Below, in pieces: positions 41,467 to 51,880 of a stretch of DNA of 64,000 bases. The notes under the pieces were generated by a model. That model ran no database searches, had not been told where the DNA came from, and saw only the letters and a list, made by a program, of their open reading frames with translations. This stretch comes from Bacteroidales bacterium H5 (GTDB lineage Bacteria > Bacteroidota > Bacteroidia > Bacteroidales > Muribaculaceae): assembly GCA_001701225.1 (NCBI GenBank), contig DAAQ01000032.1, positions 55,559 to 119,558 of the forward strand, written 5' to 3'. A program made the position numbers and the translations under genes. The stretch's first letter is position 1; every line of letters starts with the position of its first letter.

Positions 41467-44400
41467 ATGTGCAAGCTATCTATCGCGACAACACTCATCA
41501 CATTGCTGGCAGCGACCACCGCTCCGGCCATGGCACGCACCCTCGACGGGACAGTCTCAGACCCCGACGGCGAGGCTGTGATAGGCGCAACAGTGACCGC
41601 CTCGGGCACTCCGTCACAGACCGCAGTCACCGGGGCCGACGGCCGCTTCTCGTTCGCATCCGTGCCCGACTCGCTCACCCTCTCGGTGAGCTACATAGGC
41701 TTTGACAGGACCTCGGTCAGCGTAGGGCCCTCGACCTCCGACTGCACCATCACCCTCACCCCCGCGCACTCGCAGCTCGACGAGGTGGTGGTTGTGGGAT
41801 ATGCCACGCAGCGCAAGGTCGACCTGACGGGCGCCGTATCGACCGTGTCGCCCTCGGCTCTCGCCGACCGCCCCGTCACCAACGTCACCAACGCCCTTGC
41901 GGGTCTCGCGCCCGGGCTCACCGTGACCAATGCCGGAGGCAACACCCCGGGCTACGAGGCGCAGAAGATACGTGTGCGCGGACAGGGCACCCTCAACGAT
42001 GCCGCTCCCCTTGTGGTGGTGGACGGAATGACGGGCATAGCACTGAGCGACATCAACCCGCACGACATCGAGAACATATCGGTGCTGAAGGATGCCGCAT
42101 CGTCGGCCATCTACGGCTCGCGCGCGGCCAATGGCGTCATACTCGTCACCACACGCCACGGCGTGGGCTCGGCCCCGCGGCTCACATACAGCGGCAATGT
42201 GTCGTTCGAGACGGTGGCAAAACGGCTGAACCTCGTCACGGACTATGCCGACTTCATGGAGATACAGAACGCAGCCCTCGTGGCCAACGGCCAGGCACCG
42301 CGCTTCTCGCAGGGCAAGATAGACGAGTGGCGCAACGATGCCGGAAAGAACCCGACAATATATCCCAACACCGACTGGCAGGACCACATCTACCGCAACC
42401 CCTCGGTGGTGCAGAATCACAATGTGTCGGTGACAGGTGGCGGACGCCGTGCGCGATATAACGTCTCGTTCGGATACATCAACAATCCCGGCATGATATA
42501 CCACACCGACTACGACCGCTACCAGCTCCGCGCCAACCTCGACGTCGACATCAGGCCGTGGCTCTCGGTGGGGACGGAGCTGTTCGGCTATATCGACTCG
42601 AACAACCCGTCTGCCGACAACGCCACCGCAGGGGGCGACGTCATCTTCGGGTCGGGCGCATTCAACACCGTGCCTGGCATGACCCTCTACGACCCGGCCA
42701 CGGGCCTGTACGGAGGTATCCAGAATCCCGAGGAGGAGAATGTCAGCAACTTCAACCCCTACCGGCGCCAGTGGTTCTACAAGGACGAATTTCCCACCCG
42801 GACGCGGCGCACCGTGGCGAGGCTGCACGCGACCATACGTCCCCTCAGAGGGCTGGTGATACGCGGTTCATATACCTACAACTACTGGACACGCCGCGAG
42901 GAGCACCATCTCACCGACCGCGACCTGTACAGGTTTACCGCCGACGGCCCCGTGCTGATACGCGAGGGGGTGGTGCGCACATATATCCGCCGCCGCAACT
43001 ATGCGGACACCTTCCGCTCGTCCGAGCTGACGGCCACCTACTCGCTCAAGGCCGGAGAGTTCAGCCTCGACGCCCTCGCGGGCATAAGCCAGGAATATGA
43101 CAGGTATGAGAACGAGAGCTTCCTGAAATACGACCTCATCGACGACTCGATGACATCCATAGACGCCGCCACCACCAACGGAAACATCGGGGGCAACTAT
43201 ACGGAGTGGGCCATGCGCTCGTATTTCGGGCGTGTCAACCTGAGCTGGGACGACCGCTATCTGCTCGAGGCCAACCTGAGGGCCGACGGCTCGTCAAAGT
43301 TCGCGCCCGGACACCGCTGGGGTTATTTCCCCTCGGTGTCGGCAGGATGGCGCCTGTCGCAAGAGCGGTTCATGGAGCGTGCGCGCACATGGCTCGACCA
43401 TCTCAAGCTGCGTGCCTCGTACGGCTCGCTCGGCAACAACTCCACGACAACCTACTACATGTATCAGTCACTCTTCTCGACCCAGGGGTATGTGCTCGGG
43501 GGCACGACCGCCGGAGGATTCGCCCAGACCGTACTCTCCAACCCGTCGCTGTCGTGGGAGAAGACATATATGGCCAACGTCGGCATCGACTTCGCGGTGC
43601 TCAACAACCGTCTGAGCGGGTCTCTCGACCTCTACGACAAGTCTACCAAGGGAATCCTCATCACTCTCCCCGCCCCTCTCGAGCACGGCACCGCCGCGGT
43701 GCCCGACCAGAATGCCGGACGTGTCAATAACCGTGGCTTCGAGCTCTCGCTCGACTGGCGCGACCGCATCGGCAACGTCACATACTGGCTCGGATTCAAC
43801 ATGGGCTATGTGCGCAACCGCGTGACCCGGTTCCGAGGCGATGTGGCCTCGATAAACGGGGTCTACAAGATTCAGGAGGGACGTCCCATCAACCAGCTCT
43901 ATGTCATCACCGTCGACCGTATCGTGCGCGACCAGGCCGACCTTGACTATGTACAGGCGCTCGTAGACCGCAATCCCGGTTATTTCTCCACCTTCCCGCG
44001 CCCCGAGCTGGGCGATTTCCTCTATGCCGACGCCAACGGGGACGGCAGTCTCGACAACGACGACCGCGTGGAGATAGGGGGCGGCTCGCTCCCCAACCTC
44101 ACATACGGCATATCGCTCGGGGCCCAATGGAAAGGATTTGACATCAGCATGCTGCTGCAGGGTGTGGGCGACTACAAGGTCTACTACAACAACCAGGCCT
44201 TCCGCTTCGTCACCGTCATGGGCCAGTCGCTCATCAAGGACATCACCGACAACGCATGGACACCCGAGAATCCGTATGACTCGAAATATCCGCGCCTGCG
44301 CAACAGTGCCAACGGGATGAACAACATAGCCAGCGACGCCTTTGTGCACGATGCCTCATATCTGCGCTGCAAGAACCTGCAGGTGGGCTATACCGTGCCC

Positions 44401-44565
44401 CGGCAGTTCACCGAACGGTTCTCGGTCAGCAACCTCAAGCTGTATGCCAGCTTCGACAACCTCTTTACAATCACAAGTTTCCCGGGTCTCGACCCCGAGA
44501 TAGACGCCGGTGTGGGCTATCCCGCCGTACGCCAGTACTCGCTCGGACTCAACATCACTTTCTGA
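41467..44565 (+). CDS. SusC/RagA-family TonB-dependent outer-membrane transporter
   Basis: A 1032-residue outer-membrane transporter with signal peptide MCKLSIATTLITLLAATTAPAMA. A carboxypeptidase-regulatory-like domain (DGTVSDPDGEAVIGATVTASG, about 25-100) precedes the TonB-box-like stretch DEVVVVGYATQRKVDLTGAVS, the plug (GLAPGLTVTNAGGNTPGYEAQKIRVRGQGTLNDAAPLVVVDGM) and a 22-strand barrel ending in QYSLGLNITF. It should import an oligosaccharide with the SusD-like protein encoded 10 nt downstream. No hybrid sensor or ECF/anti-sigma pair is adjacent; the nearest regulators are the LytS/LytTR genes. Confidence 0.97.
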   Translation: MCKLSIATTLITLLAATTAPAMARTLDGTVSDPDGEAVIGATVTASGTPSQTAVTGADGRFSFASVPDSLTLSVSYIGFDRTSVSVGPSTSDCTITLTPAHSQLDEVVVVGYATQRKVDLTGAVSTVSPSALADRPVTNVTNALAGLAPGLTVTNAGGNTPGYEAQKIRVRGQGTLNDAAPLVVVDGMTGIALSDINPHDIENISVLKDAASSAIYGSRAANGVILVTTRHGVGSAPRLTYSGNVSFETVAKRLNLVTDYADFMEIQNAALVANGQAPRFSQGKIDEWRNDAGKNPTIYPNTDWQDHIYRNPSVVQNHNVSVTGGGRRARYNVSFGYINNPGMIYHTDYDRYQLRANLDVDIRPWLSVGTELFGYIDSNNPSADNATAGGDVIFGSGAFNTVPGMTLYDPATGLYGGIQNPEEENVSNFNPYRRQWFYKDEFPTRTRRTVARLHATIRPLRGLVIRGSYTYNYWTRREEHHLTDRDLYRFTADGPVLIREGVVRTYIRRRNYADTFRSSELTATYSLKAGEFSLDALAGISQEYDRYENESFLKYDLIDDSMTSIDAATTNGNIGGNYTEWAMRSYFGRVNLSWDDRYLLEANLRADGSSKFAPGHRWGYFPSVSAGWRLSQERFMERARTWLDHLKLRASYGSLGNNSTTTYYMYQSLFSTQGYVLGGTTAGGFAQTVLSNPSLSWEKTYMANVGIDFAVLNNRLSGSLDLYDKSTKGILITLPAPLEHGTAAVPDQNAGRVNNRGFELSLDWRDRIGNVTYWLGFNMGYVRNRVTRFRGDVASINGVYKIQEGRPINQLYVITVDRIVRDQADLDYVQALVDRNPGYFSTFPRPELGDFLYADANGDGSLDNDDRVEIGGGSLPNLTYGISLGAQWKGFDISMLLQGVGDYKVYYNNQAFRFVTVMGQSLIKDITDNAWTPENPYDSKYPRLRNSANGMNNIASDAFVHDASYLRCKNLQVGYTVPRQFTERFSVSNLKLYASFDNLFTITSFPGLDPEIDAGVGYPAVRQYSLGLNITF

Positions 44566-44574
44566 CCACTCCCC

Positions 44575-46296
44575 ATGATGATAAACCGACTGCTATTGCC
44601 AATCCTCGCTGCCGCATCGCTCATGGCGGCATCGTGCGAGTCGCTCGACTACAATCCCGGCAACCAGATGTCAGACGCCACATTCTGGAAGACCGAGGAA
44701 CATGCCCGTCAGGCCGCCATAGGGCTCTATTCGGCCATGAAGGAGCCCTGGTGCTTCGGCATGGAATTCACATTCGAAATGTGCGGCGACCTCGCCGACG
44801 GAACATCGCCGTGGGCCGACGTGTCGAGAGGGAGCTCGTTCGCCTCGAACAGCGGAGGCGTACAGAACCACTGGCAGTATCTCTATGAGCTCGTCCACCG
44901 CTGCAACACCGTCATCCGCCATGCCCCCGGGATGCCCGTCAGTCCCGAGACCATCGCGCGGGTCACAGGCGAGGCCCGCTTCCTCAGGGCGATGGCATAT
45001 TTCAGGATGCTGCAGTGCTGGGGCGGAGTGCCCTATTATGACGAGACCTGCGACATAAACAAGGAGTTCGCCACACTCAGCAATCCGCGCATCAGCGCCG
45101 ACGAGCTGCGCGGACATATCATAGACGACCTCACTGAGGCCATCGCCTCGCTCCCAGTCAGGTGGGAGGCCGCCGATCTCGGACGCGCCACACGCGGAGC
45201 CGCCTATGCCCTGCGCGGCAAGGTCTACCTGTTTGCCGGAATGTGGGAAGAGGCCAAGGCCGACTTCGACGAGATAGTCTACAACCGCCACGCTGACTAC
45301 GGCTATGCCCTGCATCCCGACTACGACGAGCTGTTCCGCCTCTACAACGGACGCCACAGCGACGAGATGATATTCTCCATCCAGTCGCTCGACGGCAATG
45401 TGGCGGGATATGCCCTCGACATAGTGTCATATTTCGGCAACAAGTCGACCATGCGCCTCATAGCCTCCAACCGCATCGTACCCTCGGTGACACTGGTCGA
45501 TATGTACGAGTGTCCCGACGGCTCGGAGTTCGAGTGGAATACCATCTTTCCGGGATATGACACGGCCACCTCACAGGAACGCCGCCGTCTGCTCAGTGTG
45601 GCCATCGACCAGGGCAGTACCTGCATCACCGACCTGCTCGAATGTGACACCACACGCGTCATGGATGCCTACCGTCTGCGCGATCCGCGCCTGTGCCTCA
45701 ATGTCATCACCCCCTACTCGCGCTATCTCGGCACCGACGCTGGCTCGTCGCCACGCGAGAAGATGTTTGTGTTCGCCGACCCGACAGCCGGGGGCGCACC
45801 TATGGAGGCGATGTCCTTCATGCGCAACTCCGAGGGGTGGAACTCTTATTTCTGGCGCAAGTGGATACCCACAGGCAATCTCGACGGATATTGGGGCGAA
45901 TATACCCGCACCCCCTACGAGTTCCCCCTGATACGTCTTGCCGACGTATTGCTGATGCTGGCCGAGGCCCACAACGAGACCGGGCGTCCCGACCTGGCAG
46001 TGGCCGAGATTAACAAGGTGCGTCAGCGCGTGGGAATGGCCGACATCCCTGTCGGCGACCAGGAGGAGACCGCACGCCGCATACGCCGCGAGCGCGCCTT
46101 CGAGCTTGCGGGCGAGGGACAGCGATACTGGGACCTGCGCCGCTGGGGACTGCTCGAGTCATCGGTCAAGGATGCCCGCGACATCTTCGGCGACCTCATG
46201 TACACCCGCACATATCAGCCCCGCCACGAGCTCTGGCCCATCCCCCTCGTCGAGATGGACCGCAACCCCAACCTCACCCAAAATCCCGGCTGGTGA
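44575..46296 (+). CDS. SusD/RagB-family glycan-binding lipoprotein
   Basis: A 573-residue lipoprotein (signal ending LMAASC) of the SusD type: DATFWKTEEHARQAAIGLYSAM, then the TPR-like helical frame (VHRCNTVIRHAPG, EARFLRAMAYFRMLQCWGGVPYYDE), and the C-terminal family block FPLIRLADVLLMLAEAHNETGRPDLAVAEINKVRQRVGM...RRERAFELAGEGQRYWDLRRWG. It forms the lid of the SusC transporter on the cell surface. A convergent GH27-GH78 enzyme gene follows. The ligand cannot be deduced from this protein alone. Confidence 0.97.
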   Translation: MMINRLLLPILAAASLMAASCESLDYNPGNQMSDATFWKTEEHARQAAIGLYSAMKEPWCFGMEFTFEMCGDLADGTSPWADVSRGSSFASNSGGVQNHWQYLYELVHRCNTVIRHAPGMPVSPETIARVTGEARFLRAMAYFRMLQCWGGVPYYDETCDINKEFATLSNPRISADELRGHIIDDLTEAIASLPVRWEAADLGRATRGAAYALRGKVYLFAGMWEEAKADFDEIVYNRHADYGYALHPDYDELFRLYNGRHSDEMIFSIQSLDGNVAGYALDIVSYFGNKSTMRLIASNRIVPSVTLVDMYECPDGSEFEWNTIFPGYDTATSQERRRLLSVAIDQGSTCITDLLECDTTRVMDAYRLRDPRLCLNVITPYSRYLGTDAGSSPREKMFVFADPTAGGAPMEAMSFMRNSEGWNSYFWRKWIPTGNLDGYWGEYTRTPYEFPLIRLADVLLMLAEAHNETGRPDLAVAEINKVRQRVGMADIPVGDQEETARRIRRERAFELAGEGQRYWDLRRWGLLESSVKDARDIFGDLMYTRTYQPRHELWPIPLVEMDRNPNLTQNPGW

Positions 46297-46343
46297 CCCG
46301 TATTATACCGACGTTATGTCAGAACATGAAATATACGCCATTT

Positions 46344-49300
46344 TTAAAGTTCCCAATATCCAGAACCGATTTCTTTCACGTCGCCGTCTGGAAGAAATAC
46401 CGTGGCACTACAATTGACAGGTATGGATATTCTCCAGTCAATATGCCCGTCTTTCCTATGCCATTCGCTTCTGATGACCCCGTATGGTGAGTTATGTGAC
46501 GCGACTACACCATCAAGTCCGGTGATACTGAAATCCGGTTTCATGATAATTCGCTTGAAGCCCGGATTTCTTCTGTCAGGAGCAATCCCGGCAAGTTTCT
46601 CATAGCACCATGGCAGCAGGTCGCCCAAAAGCATCACATGGTTTGCGCTGTTCATGTCGGGACTGGCAGTATCACCGTTCCACAGTTCCCATATGGTTGT
46701 GGCGCCTTTCCTCACCATATATCCCCATCCGGGATATGTGTCGGTAGTGGCCATATGCCATGCCATATCGTTATTACCAGTGTCAGCCAGGTACCTCATA
46801 AGCCATTGTATTCCTATCACCCCACATGAGACGTGACAGTCATATTCCTTTATTTTGCCGAGCAGTTTAGACTTGACAGCTTCTGTAAGTGAATCCGGCA
46901 CTATACCCGTGACCAGTGGCAGAAGATTGGCCGTGACTGTCGAATTGGAGTATGTACTATCCTTCAGGAAGCGTACGTTGATATTCTGTCTGATATTGAC
47001 GGCCTCTTCATGATAATAGTCTGCAATGCTGTCCTGCCTGAACATCCTGCCATAATCATGCATGAGATTGCACAGATAATAATAGTAACATGACGAGATT
47101 AGGCTTCCGTCTGTTATTCTTGTGGAATCATTGCTATGGATTTCCTTGGGAGAGGACGGAGGCATACACCAGTCTCCATAACGGTCATAGGTCAACAAAC
47201 CATCGCTCATGGATTTGCCTTTTATAAAATTCAACCATTTATGGATTGCCGGGTAACTCTCAGCCATCGGAGCTAAATCACCATACTGTGTATAAAGCAT
47301 ATCGCAAACCATAGGCAGTGCTGCGGGCCAGGTTATATTGTGATTATACAGCCGCCAGTATGCCGGAGCAACATCACTGATGGCACCGTCGGCCCGTTGA
47401 CAGTCCAGCAAATCGTTTACCCATTTGCTGTATAATGCATGATTGTTGACCACATAACTCTCACCGAGAGCGCCGGTTGTGCGGTCACCGAGCCATGGCA
47501 TACGCTCATCGCGTTGAGGGCAGTCGAGAGGCATTCCCTTGTAATTGCTCATTATACCTCTGCGGGCATTACCGATAACCTTATCGAGCATCCGGTCGGA
47601 ACTTATAAACGAGATAGCCATGTCCGAATCATCCATACGGTCTGAAATCAGATAGCGGCAGATTGATGCGGTATCGACTGCTTCATGAGGCGACAACTCT
47701 ACATATCTGAAACCTTGCCATGTAAATTTGGAGGACCATCTTTTCCTATTACCGTCAGACACATATGTATCCGTACATTCAGCGCTCCTGAGATTTCCGA
47801 CATAGATAGCTGTATCTCCGGGGAGTATCATCTCCGCATGCCTAATGAGGATGGTATCTCCACATATCCCCTTGTCGCGGAAACCCACCCGTCCTGAATT
47901 ATTGGTTCCGAAATCCACGAGCCATCCTCGACGAGTGCGTATTATACTTTCAGGTTTCTCAACTCCATAGATACACATAGGCGCAGTAAGGTTGCCCCTC
48001 AGATTGCCGGGAGCCTCGACCACCCGTGCACCCTGCCATGCCGAATCGTCATATCCTATAGTACTCCATCCGGGCATCTCCTTGCGCGAGTCATAGAATT
48101 CACCATCATATATATTCGAATAGATGATGGGACCGTCAGTGCTGATTTTCCATGATGTATCACTTACAATCTGTTGTCTGCTTCCGTCGGTATATTCCAG
48201 ACTGAGTATCATCCATAGTTTGGGAAATCCGAATGTACTCCTCACATTAGTCTCAAAGTTCTGGGCCATCGCATAGAAATATCCCGGCCCTAGGATTACT
48301 CCGACCGCATTATCGCGATTGAGAAGAGACTTGACATCATAAGTATTGTAAATCACACTTTTATCATAGCCGGTAGGGGCAGGTGTAAGGACATCGTCAC
48401 TCACCTTATGGCCATTGATGTATAATTCATAAAATCCTAACCCACAGACGTGGGCCGTAGCTCTGGCTATCTCTTTGTCCACCGTGAACTCCTTGCGCAG
48501 ATAACGTGCCCTCAGACGGCTGTGCCTTTGCTGGGAGTCGCCAGGCTGAATGGTATCCAGACCTATCCATTCTGCACCCACACCGGCACTTTCCATAAGT
48601 CCTGTGCTCCATTTCGCTACGGGACTCCAGAAACTCTCTCCGTCTTTATTCCACACCTTTACCCGGAAATAATAGTCGTGGTCGGGTTGTAGGGGCCGAC
48701 CCGCGTAAGGCACCCACTGTGACATGTCTGATTCAACTTTGCCGGAATCCCACATATCTCCTTTGGCCAGATTTATCATGCAAGGGTCAGAAGCCACAAT
48801 CACACGATAAGCCAGTTGCATCTGATTATTTCTGTCAGACATGAGCTGCCATCCGAACCGGGGTAAAGGTTTGTCACATCCGAGATAGTCTGTGCGTCCC
48901 TCGACAGTCAACTTACCGAAATCAAGCATATTGTGCTCATCTTTGCCATCAGGGATAACAACAATGCAATCTATATCGGGCATCATAGCCGTATCGTTAT
49001 GCAACCTTATGATATTATATCCTTTCTTAAGGGAAACCTTGCATGTCATTGTCGTGTCACGGCTGAATTCAAGCTTTCCAGTCTTCTTGCCGTTGACATC
49101 AATCCATACTGTCCCAGGCTCAGCCGCAAGAGCCTTGACCCGTATGTCATATCTCCCGGAATCATTCACATATACTTTTTCCCATATCAAGTCATTCTCC
49201 GGCTTACCTCCAAGATTGACGGCTTTCGCGCCTCCACTGCACCTGTCATCCTCATCATAGAAACCGGTTCCGAATGCTTTTGGATTCTTAAGTTCCTGAT

Positions 49301-50537
49301 AATCGCTGATATATGCAGTTTCTGCCTCATATCTGACTCTCTGCAGACGCCTTTCACCGGTCAGCCTGAATATCCGTGTACCATGGGGAGGCACGCTCAG
49401 AGTCATACAGTCAATAACCTCACCCGTCACCTTTCCATCAAACATATCAAATACCTCTATCCTACCGTCAAGATCAACATCCCTGAAATGCAATGTCATA
49501 TCAAGCGGATTATCTGAGGAATTGTAAAAAGCCACCGCCCGTACAGGTTCATTGGCACTGACATAGTCCTTGACAAGGATATATCCTCCTGCCTTGCGCG
49601 ATACCACATAAGCCTGCTGCATAAGGTCGCTCTGATTGAGCGACAGAAGCCATGGGTTGGTGAGCAGGGACAGAGTAGCCTTATCAAGACTTGTGAGATC
49701 TTTACCTATGAGCAGAGGAGAGCTCATCATACACCACATGCCGAAATGCGTACGGTCTTCTTCGGCTGTCATTCCCCGCCCGACCTCAAGCATGTCCATA
49801 TCATTATACGCTCCATTGCCTGCATATGCCGAAAGATACATGTTCTGAGCTATGATGTCCTTGACAGAACTCCATCGGGGCCGTATATCATGGGACATTC
49901 TCCAGGATGACCCCACATTCCTGACCCAAGTACCCGGATAATCCCAGCGACAGACATTCAGACGTACATCCTGCCGTCCTGCCGAGCGGATAGCATTACG
50001 TATAGCCGTATAGCGCTCTTCCTCGTCAAGAATTGGCTCACCTCCAAGGCCGTTTCCTCCACAGAAATCTATCTTGATGAAATCGAATCCGAGTTTCTTG
50101 AAAAAATATTCGGCATCCTCACGGTCATGACCATACATCCCCACTCCATGAGCGATAGTGTCGTTATCATAATAGAATCCACATGTATTGCTACCGGCAT
50201 CACTGTATATCCCGGCCTTGAGTCCAAGAGAATGTATGTAATCTACCACCGGTTTCAAGCCGTGTGGAAAACGTGTGCCATGAATAAGGAGATTGCCTCT
50301 GGCGTCGCGTCCGCCAAAATACCCGTCATCTATATTGACATATTCATATCCCGCGTCATATAGGCCAAGTGACACGAGCGCATCCGCCTGACGTCTGATA
50401 AGGCTGTCGCTTATGTTGACATGATAAGTATTCCATGAACTCCATCCCATAGTCGGGAGCTCTGCCTTGTGCGCTGCCACAACAAACGGCAGAGCCATAT
50501 ACATAGAAATAAAAGCGAGTATAATCTTCTTAATCAT
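46344..50537 (-). CDS. GH27 - CBM-like - GH78 multidomain glycosidase
   Basis: A 1397-residue secreted protein (signal MIKKIILAFISMYMALPFVVAA) joining two enzymes. Residues 25-400 are GH27 (alpha-galactosidase/beta-L-arabinopyranosidase class): LPTMGWSSWNTY, nucleophile Asp157 in KIDFCGG, acid/base Asp246 in YNDMDMLEVG. Residues about 405-535 look like a CBM35/CBM6-type beta-sandwich (YEAETAYIS, VNLGGKPENDLIWEKVYV). Residues 540-1397 are GH78 alpha-L-rhamnosidase: four beta domains, then DCPQRDERMPWLGD (near residue 1003-1016) and GATTIWELWNGD. Lower GC than the flanks suggests transfer. Together with the convergent SusC/D pair it suggests rhamnose-capped galactan or arabinogalactan as substrate. 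Confidence 0.92.
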   Translation of the reverse strand: MIKKIILAFISMYMALPFVVAAHKAELPTMGWSSWNTYHVNISDSLIRRQADALVSLGLYDAGYEYVNIDDGYFGGRDARGNLLIHGTRFPHGLKPVVDYIHSLGLKAGIYSDAGSNTCGFYYDNDTIAHGVGMYGHDREDAEYFFKKLGFDFIKIDFCGGNGLGGEPILDEEERYTAIRNAIRSAGRQDVRLNVCRWDYPGTWVRNVGSSWRMSHDIRPRWSSVKDIIAQNMYLSAYAGNGAYNDMDMLEVGRGMTAEEDRTHFGMWCMMSSPLLIGKDLTSLDKATLSLLTNPWLLSLNQSDLMQQAYVVSRKAGGYILVKDYVSANEPVRAVAFYNSSDNPLDMTLHFRDVDLDGRIEVFDMFDGKVTGEVIDCMTLSVPPHGTRIFRLTGERRLQRVRYEAETAYISDYQELKNPKAFGTGFYDEDDRCSGGAKAVNLGGKPENDLIWEKVYVNDSGRYDIRVKALAAEPGTVWIDVNGKKTGKLEFSRDTTMTCKVSLKKGYNIIRLHNDTAMMPDIDCIVVIPDGKDEHNMLDFGKLTVEGRTDYLGCDKPLPRFGWQLMSDRNNQMQLAYRVIVASDPCMINLAKGDMWDSGKVESDMSQWVPYAGRPLQPDHDYYFRVKVWNKDGESFWSPVAKWSTGLMESAGVGAEWIGLDTIQPGDSQQRHSRLRARYLRKEFTVDKEIARATAHVCGLGFYELYINGHKVSDDVLTPAPTGYDKSVIYNTYDVKSLLNRDNAVGVILGPGYFYAMAQNFETNVRSTFGFPKLWMILSLEYTDGSRQQIVSDTSWKISTDGPIIYSNIYDGEFYDSRKEMPGWSTIGYDDSAWQGARVVEAPGNLRGNLTAPMCIYGVEKPESIIRTRRGWLVDFGTNNSGRVGFRDKGICGDTILIRHAEMILPGDTAIYVGNLRSAECTDTYVSDGNRKRWSSKFTWQGFRYVELSPHEAVDTASICRYLISDRMDDSDMAISFISSDRMLDKVIGNARRGIMSNYKGMPLDCPQRDERMPWLGDRTTGALGESYVVNNHALYSKWVNDLLDCQRADGAISDVAPAYWRLYNHNITWPAALPMVCDMLYTQYGDLAPMAESYPAIHKWLNFIKGKSMSDGLLTYDRYGDWCMPPSSPKEIHSNDSTRITDGSLISSCYYYYLCNLMHDYGRMFRQDSIADYYHEEAVNIRQNINVRFLKDSTYSNSTVTANLLPLVTGIVPDSLTEAVKSKLLGKIKEYDCHVSCGVIGIQWLMRYLADTGNNDMAWHMATTDTYPGWGYMVRKGATTIWELWNGDTASPDMNSANHVMLLGDLLPWCYEKLAGIAPDRRNPGFKRIIMKPDFSITGLDGVVASHNSPYGVIRSEWHRKDGHIDWRISIPVNCSATVFLPDGDVKEIGSGYWEL

Positions 50538-50608
50538 GGTATTGAATATTTAGAAAATGATGATTAATATACAAAATATATGCTTTCACGAGCTGATGAT
50601 TGCCGACC

Positions 50609-51793
50609 TCAATACTTGTCTGTCGCGGCTGTGCGGTAATTGAGTATGCTGACCCCATCTGAGCTTACAGGCATATCCTCACCGGCATAGACGACGGTCT
50701 TGTCTGCCACAAGCCCGGGAAAAGCATTCTCAAATGACCGCAGCCCCTTGGTAAAATCGGTATGGAACGTGTTGCTCGACTTTATCTCGAGGCAGCGGTA
50801 TTCCTGTCCCGATTTTACGAGCAGGTCTACCTCATTGCCGTTAGAGTCGCGGTAGAAATACAGGTTGGCCTCCAGCCCGGCGTTATAACGCGATTTCAGG
50901 ACATCCATAATCACCATATTCTCAAACAGATGGCCGCGCATCTTGTCGCGGTTCATCGTCCCGGGCGAATCTATGTCAAGAAGATACGACGCCAGACCCG
51001 TGTCGATGAAATATATCTTGGGACTTTTGGTGAGCCGCTTGCGCGTGTTGGTATAGAACGGGGGCAACAGATAGACTATATAGGATGCCTGAAGCACCGA
51101 AAGCCAAGCTCTAATGGTATTTACCGCCACGCCAAGCTCGTTAGAGAGCTCGGAGGCGTTGAACACGCTTCCTATGCGGGCTGCGCATAGACGCACAAAC
51201 CGTCTGAACGAGTCAAGCTCCCTTATGGCGAGCAGGTCACGCACATCGCGCTCGAGATATGTCTTGGTATAGTTCGGATAGAGCAGGCGCGGTATGTTCT
51301 TGCCGCTCCAGATCGCAGGGTAGAAGCCGTCATACATAAGGCCGTCTGCATCCTTCCCACTGTCAAGACCGGCAATCTCTGCCAGCGAGAGGGGCAACAG
51401 CTCGAATACGGCGGTACGTCCGGCCAGAGACTGGGTGACATTTTTCAGTAACGAGAATTGCGAGCTCCCCGTGAGGTAGAATTTACGCGACGGGTCGTCA
51501 TCGACAATTCCCTGGATGTATGAGAGCAGTTCCGGCACATGCTGCACCTCGTCAATAATCACTCCTTCGGCAAAACCGCCAAGAAACCCCTTGGGGTCTC
51601 TGCTTGCAAACTCACGTATGTCAATATCCTCGAGCGAGCGATATGGCACATCCGGAAAGATATGGCGCAACAATGTCGATTTGCCGGACTGCCGCGGACC
51701 GGTCAGGGTGATGACGGGAAAATAGCCCGCGGCCTCCCTTATGGCGCCTGACATCATGCGCCCTATGAACTTATTGCCTGTATCTGTTGCCAT
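50609..51793 (-). CDS. AAA-type ATPase with DUF4143 domain
   Basis: A 394-residue protein: Walker A GPRQSGKST (about 34-42), Walker B VIIDEVQHVPELL, a sensor TGSSQFSLL, a winged-helix-like segment (NASELSNELGVAVNTIRAWLSVLQASYIVYLLPP) and a C-terminal DUF4143 part with a PD-(D/E)xK-like nuclease core (GHLFENMVIMDVL, NEVDLLVKSGQEYRCLEIKSS). The family is widespread and uncharacterised. The start is ATG 51793; the gene reads out of a perfect 43-bp palindrome that contains its promoter, so autoregulation by itself or a relative is plausible. Confidence 0.92.
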   Translation of the reverse strand: MATDTGNKFIGRMMSGAIREAAGYFPVITLTGPRQSGKSTLLRHIFPDVPYRSLEDIDIREFASRDPKGFLGGFAEGVIIDEVQHVPELLSYIQGIVDDDPSRKFYLTGSSQFSLLKNVTQSLAGRTAVFELLPLSLAEIAGLDSGKDADGLMYDGFYPAIWSGKNIPRLLYPNYTKTYLERDVRDLLAIRELDSFRRFVRLCAARIGSVFNASELSNELGVAVNTIRAWLSVLQASYIVYLLPPFYTNTRKRLTKSPKIYFIDTGLASYLLDIDSPGTMNRDKMRGHLFENMVIMDVLKSRYNAGLEANLYFYRDSNGNEVDLLVKSGQEYRCLEIKSSNTFHTDFTKGLRSFENAFPGLVADKTVVYAGEDMPVSSDGVSILNYRTAATDKY

Positions 51794-51835
51794 GATTATG
51801 TAAATTTGCAATGCTATTGCAAATTTACATAATCA
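51793..51835. promoter_or_regulatory. Perfect palindrome overlapping the DUF4143 gene start
   Basis: Twenty-base arms (51793-51812 and 51816-51835; core ATGTAAATTTGCAAT) are exact complements around GCT. Each arm contains TAAATTTG, so a -7 box faces outward in both directions. The palindrome begins within the start codon at 51793. Confidence 0.9.
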
Positions 51836-51880
51836 GACCGTAATTATCAAATTTTCAGACCATTTTAACCTTCCCAAAAA

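Noticed and set aside
41467..46296. Type IX secretion or siderophore uptake role for the SusC/SusD pair
   Set aside because: The proteins carry standard SusC/SusD signatures and face a glycosidase; nothing supports another role.
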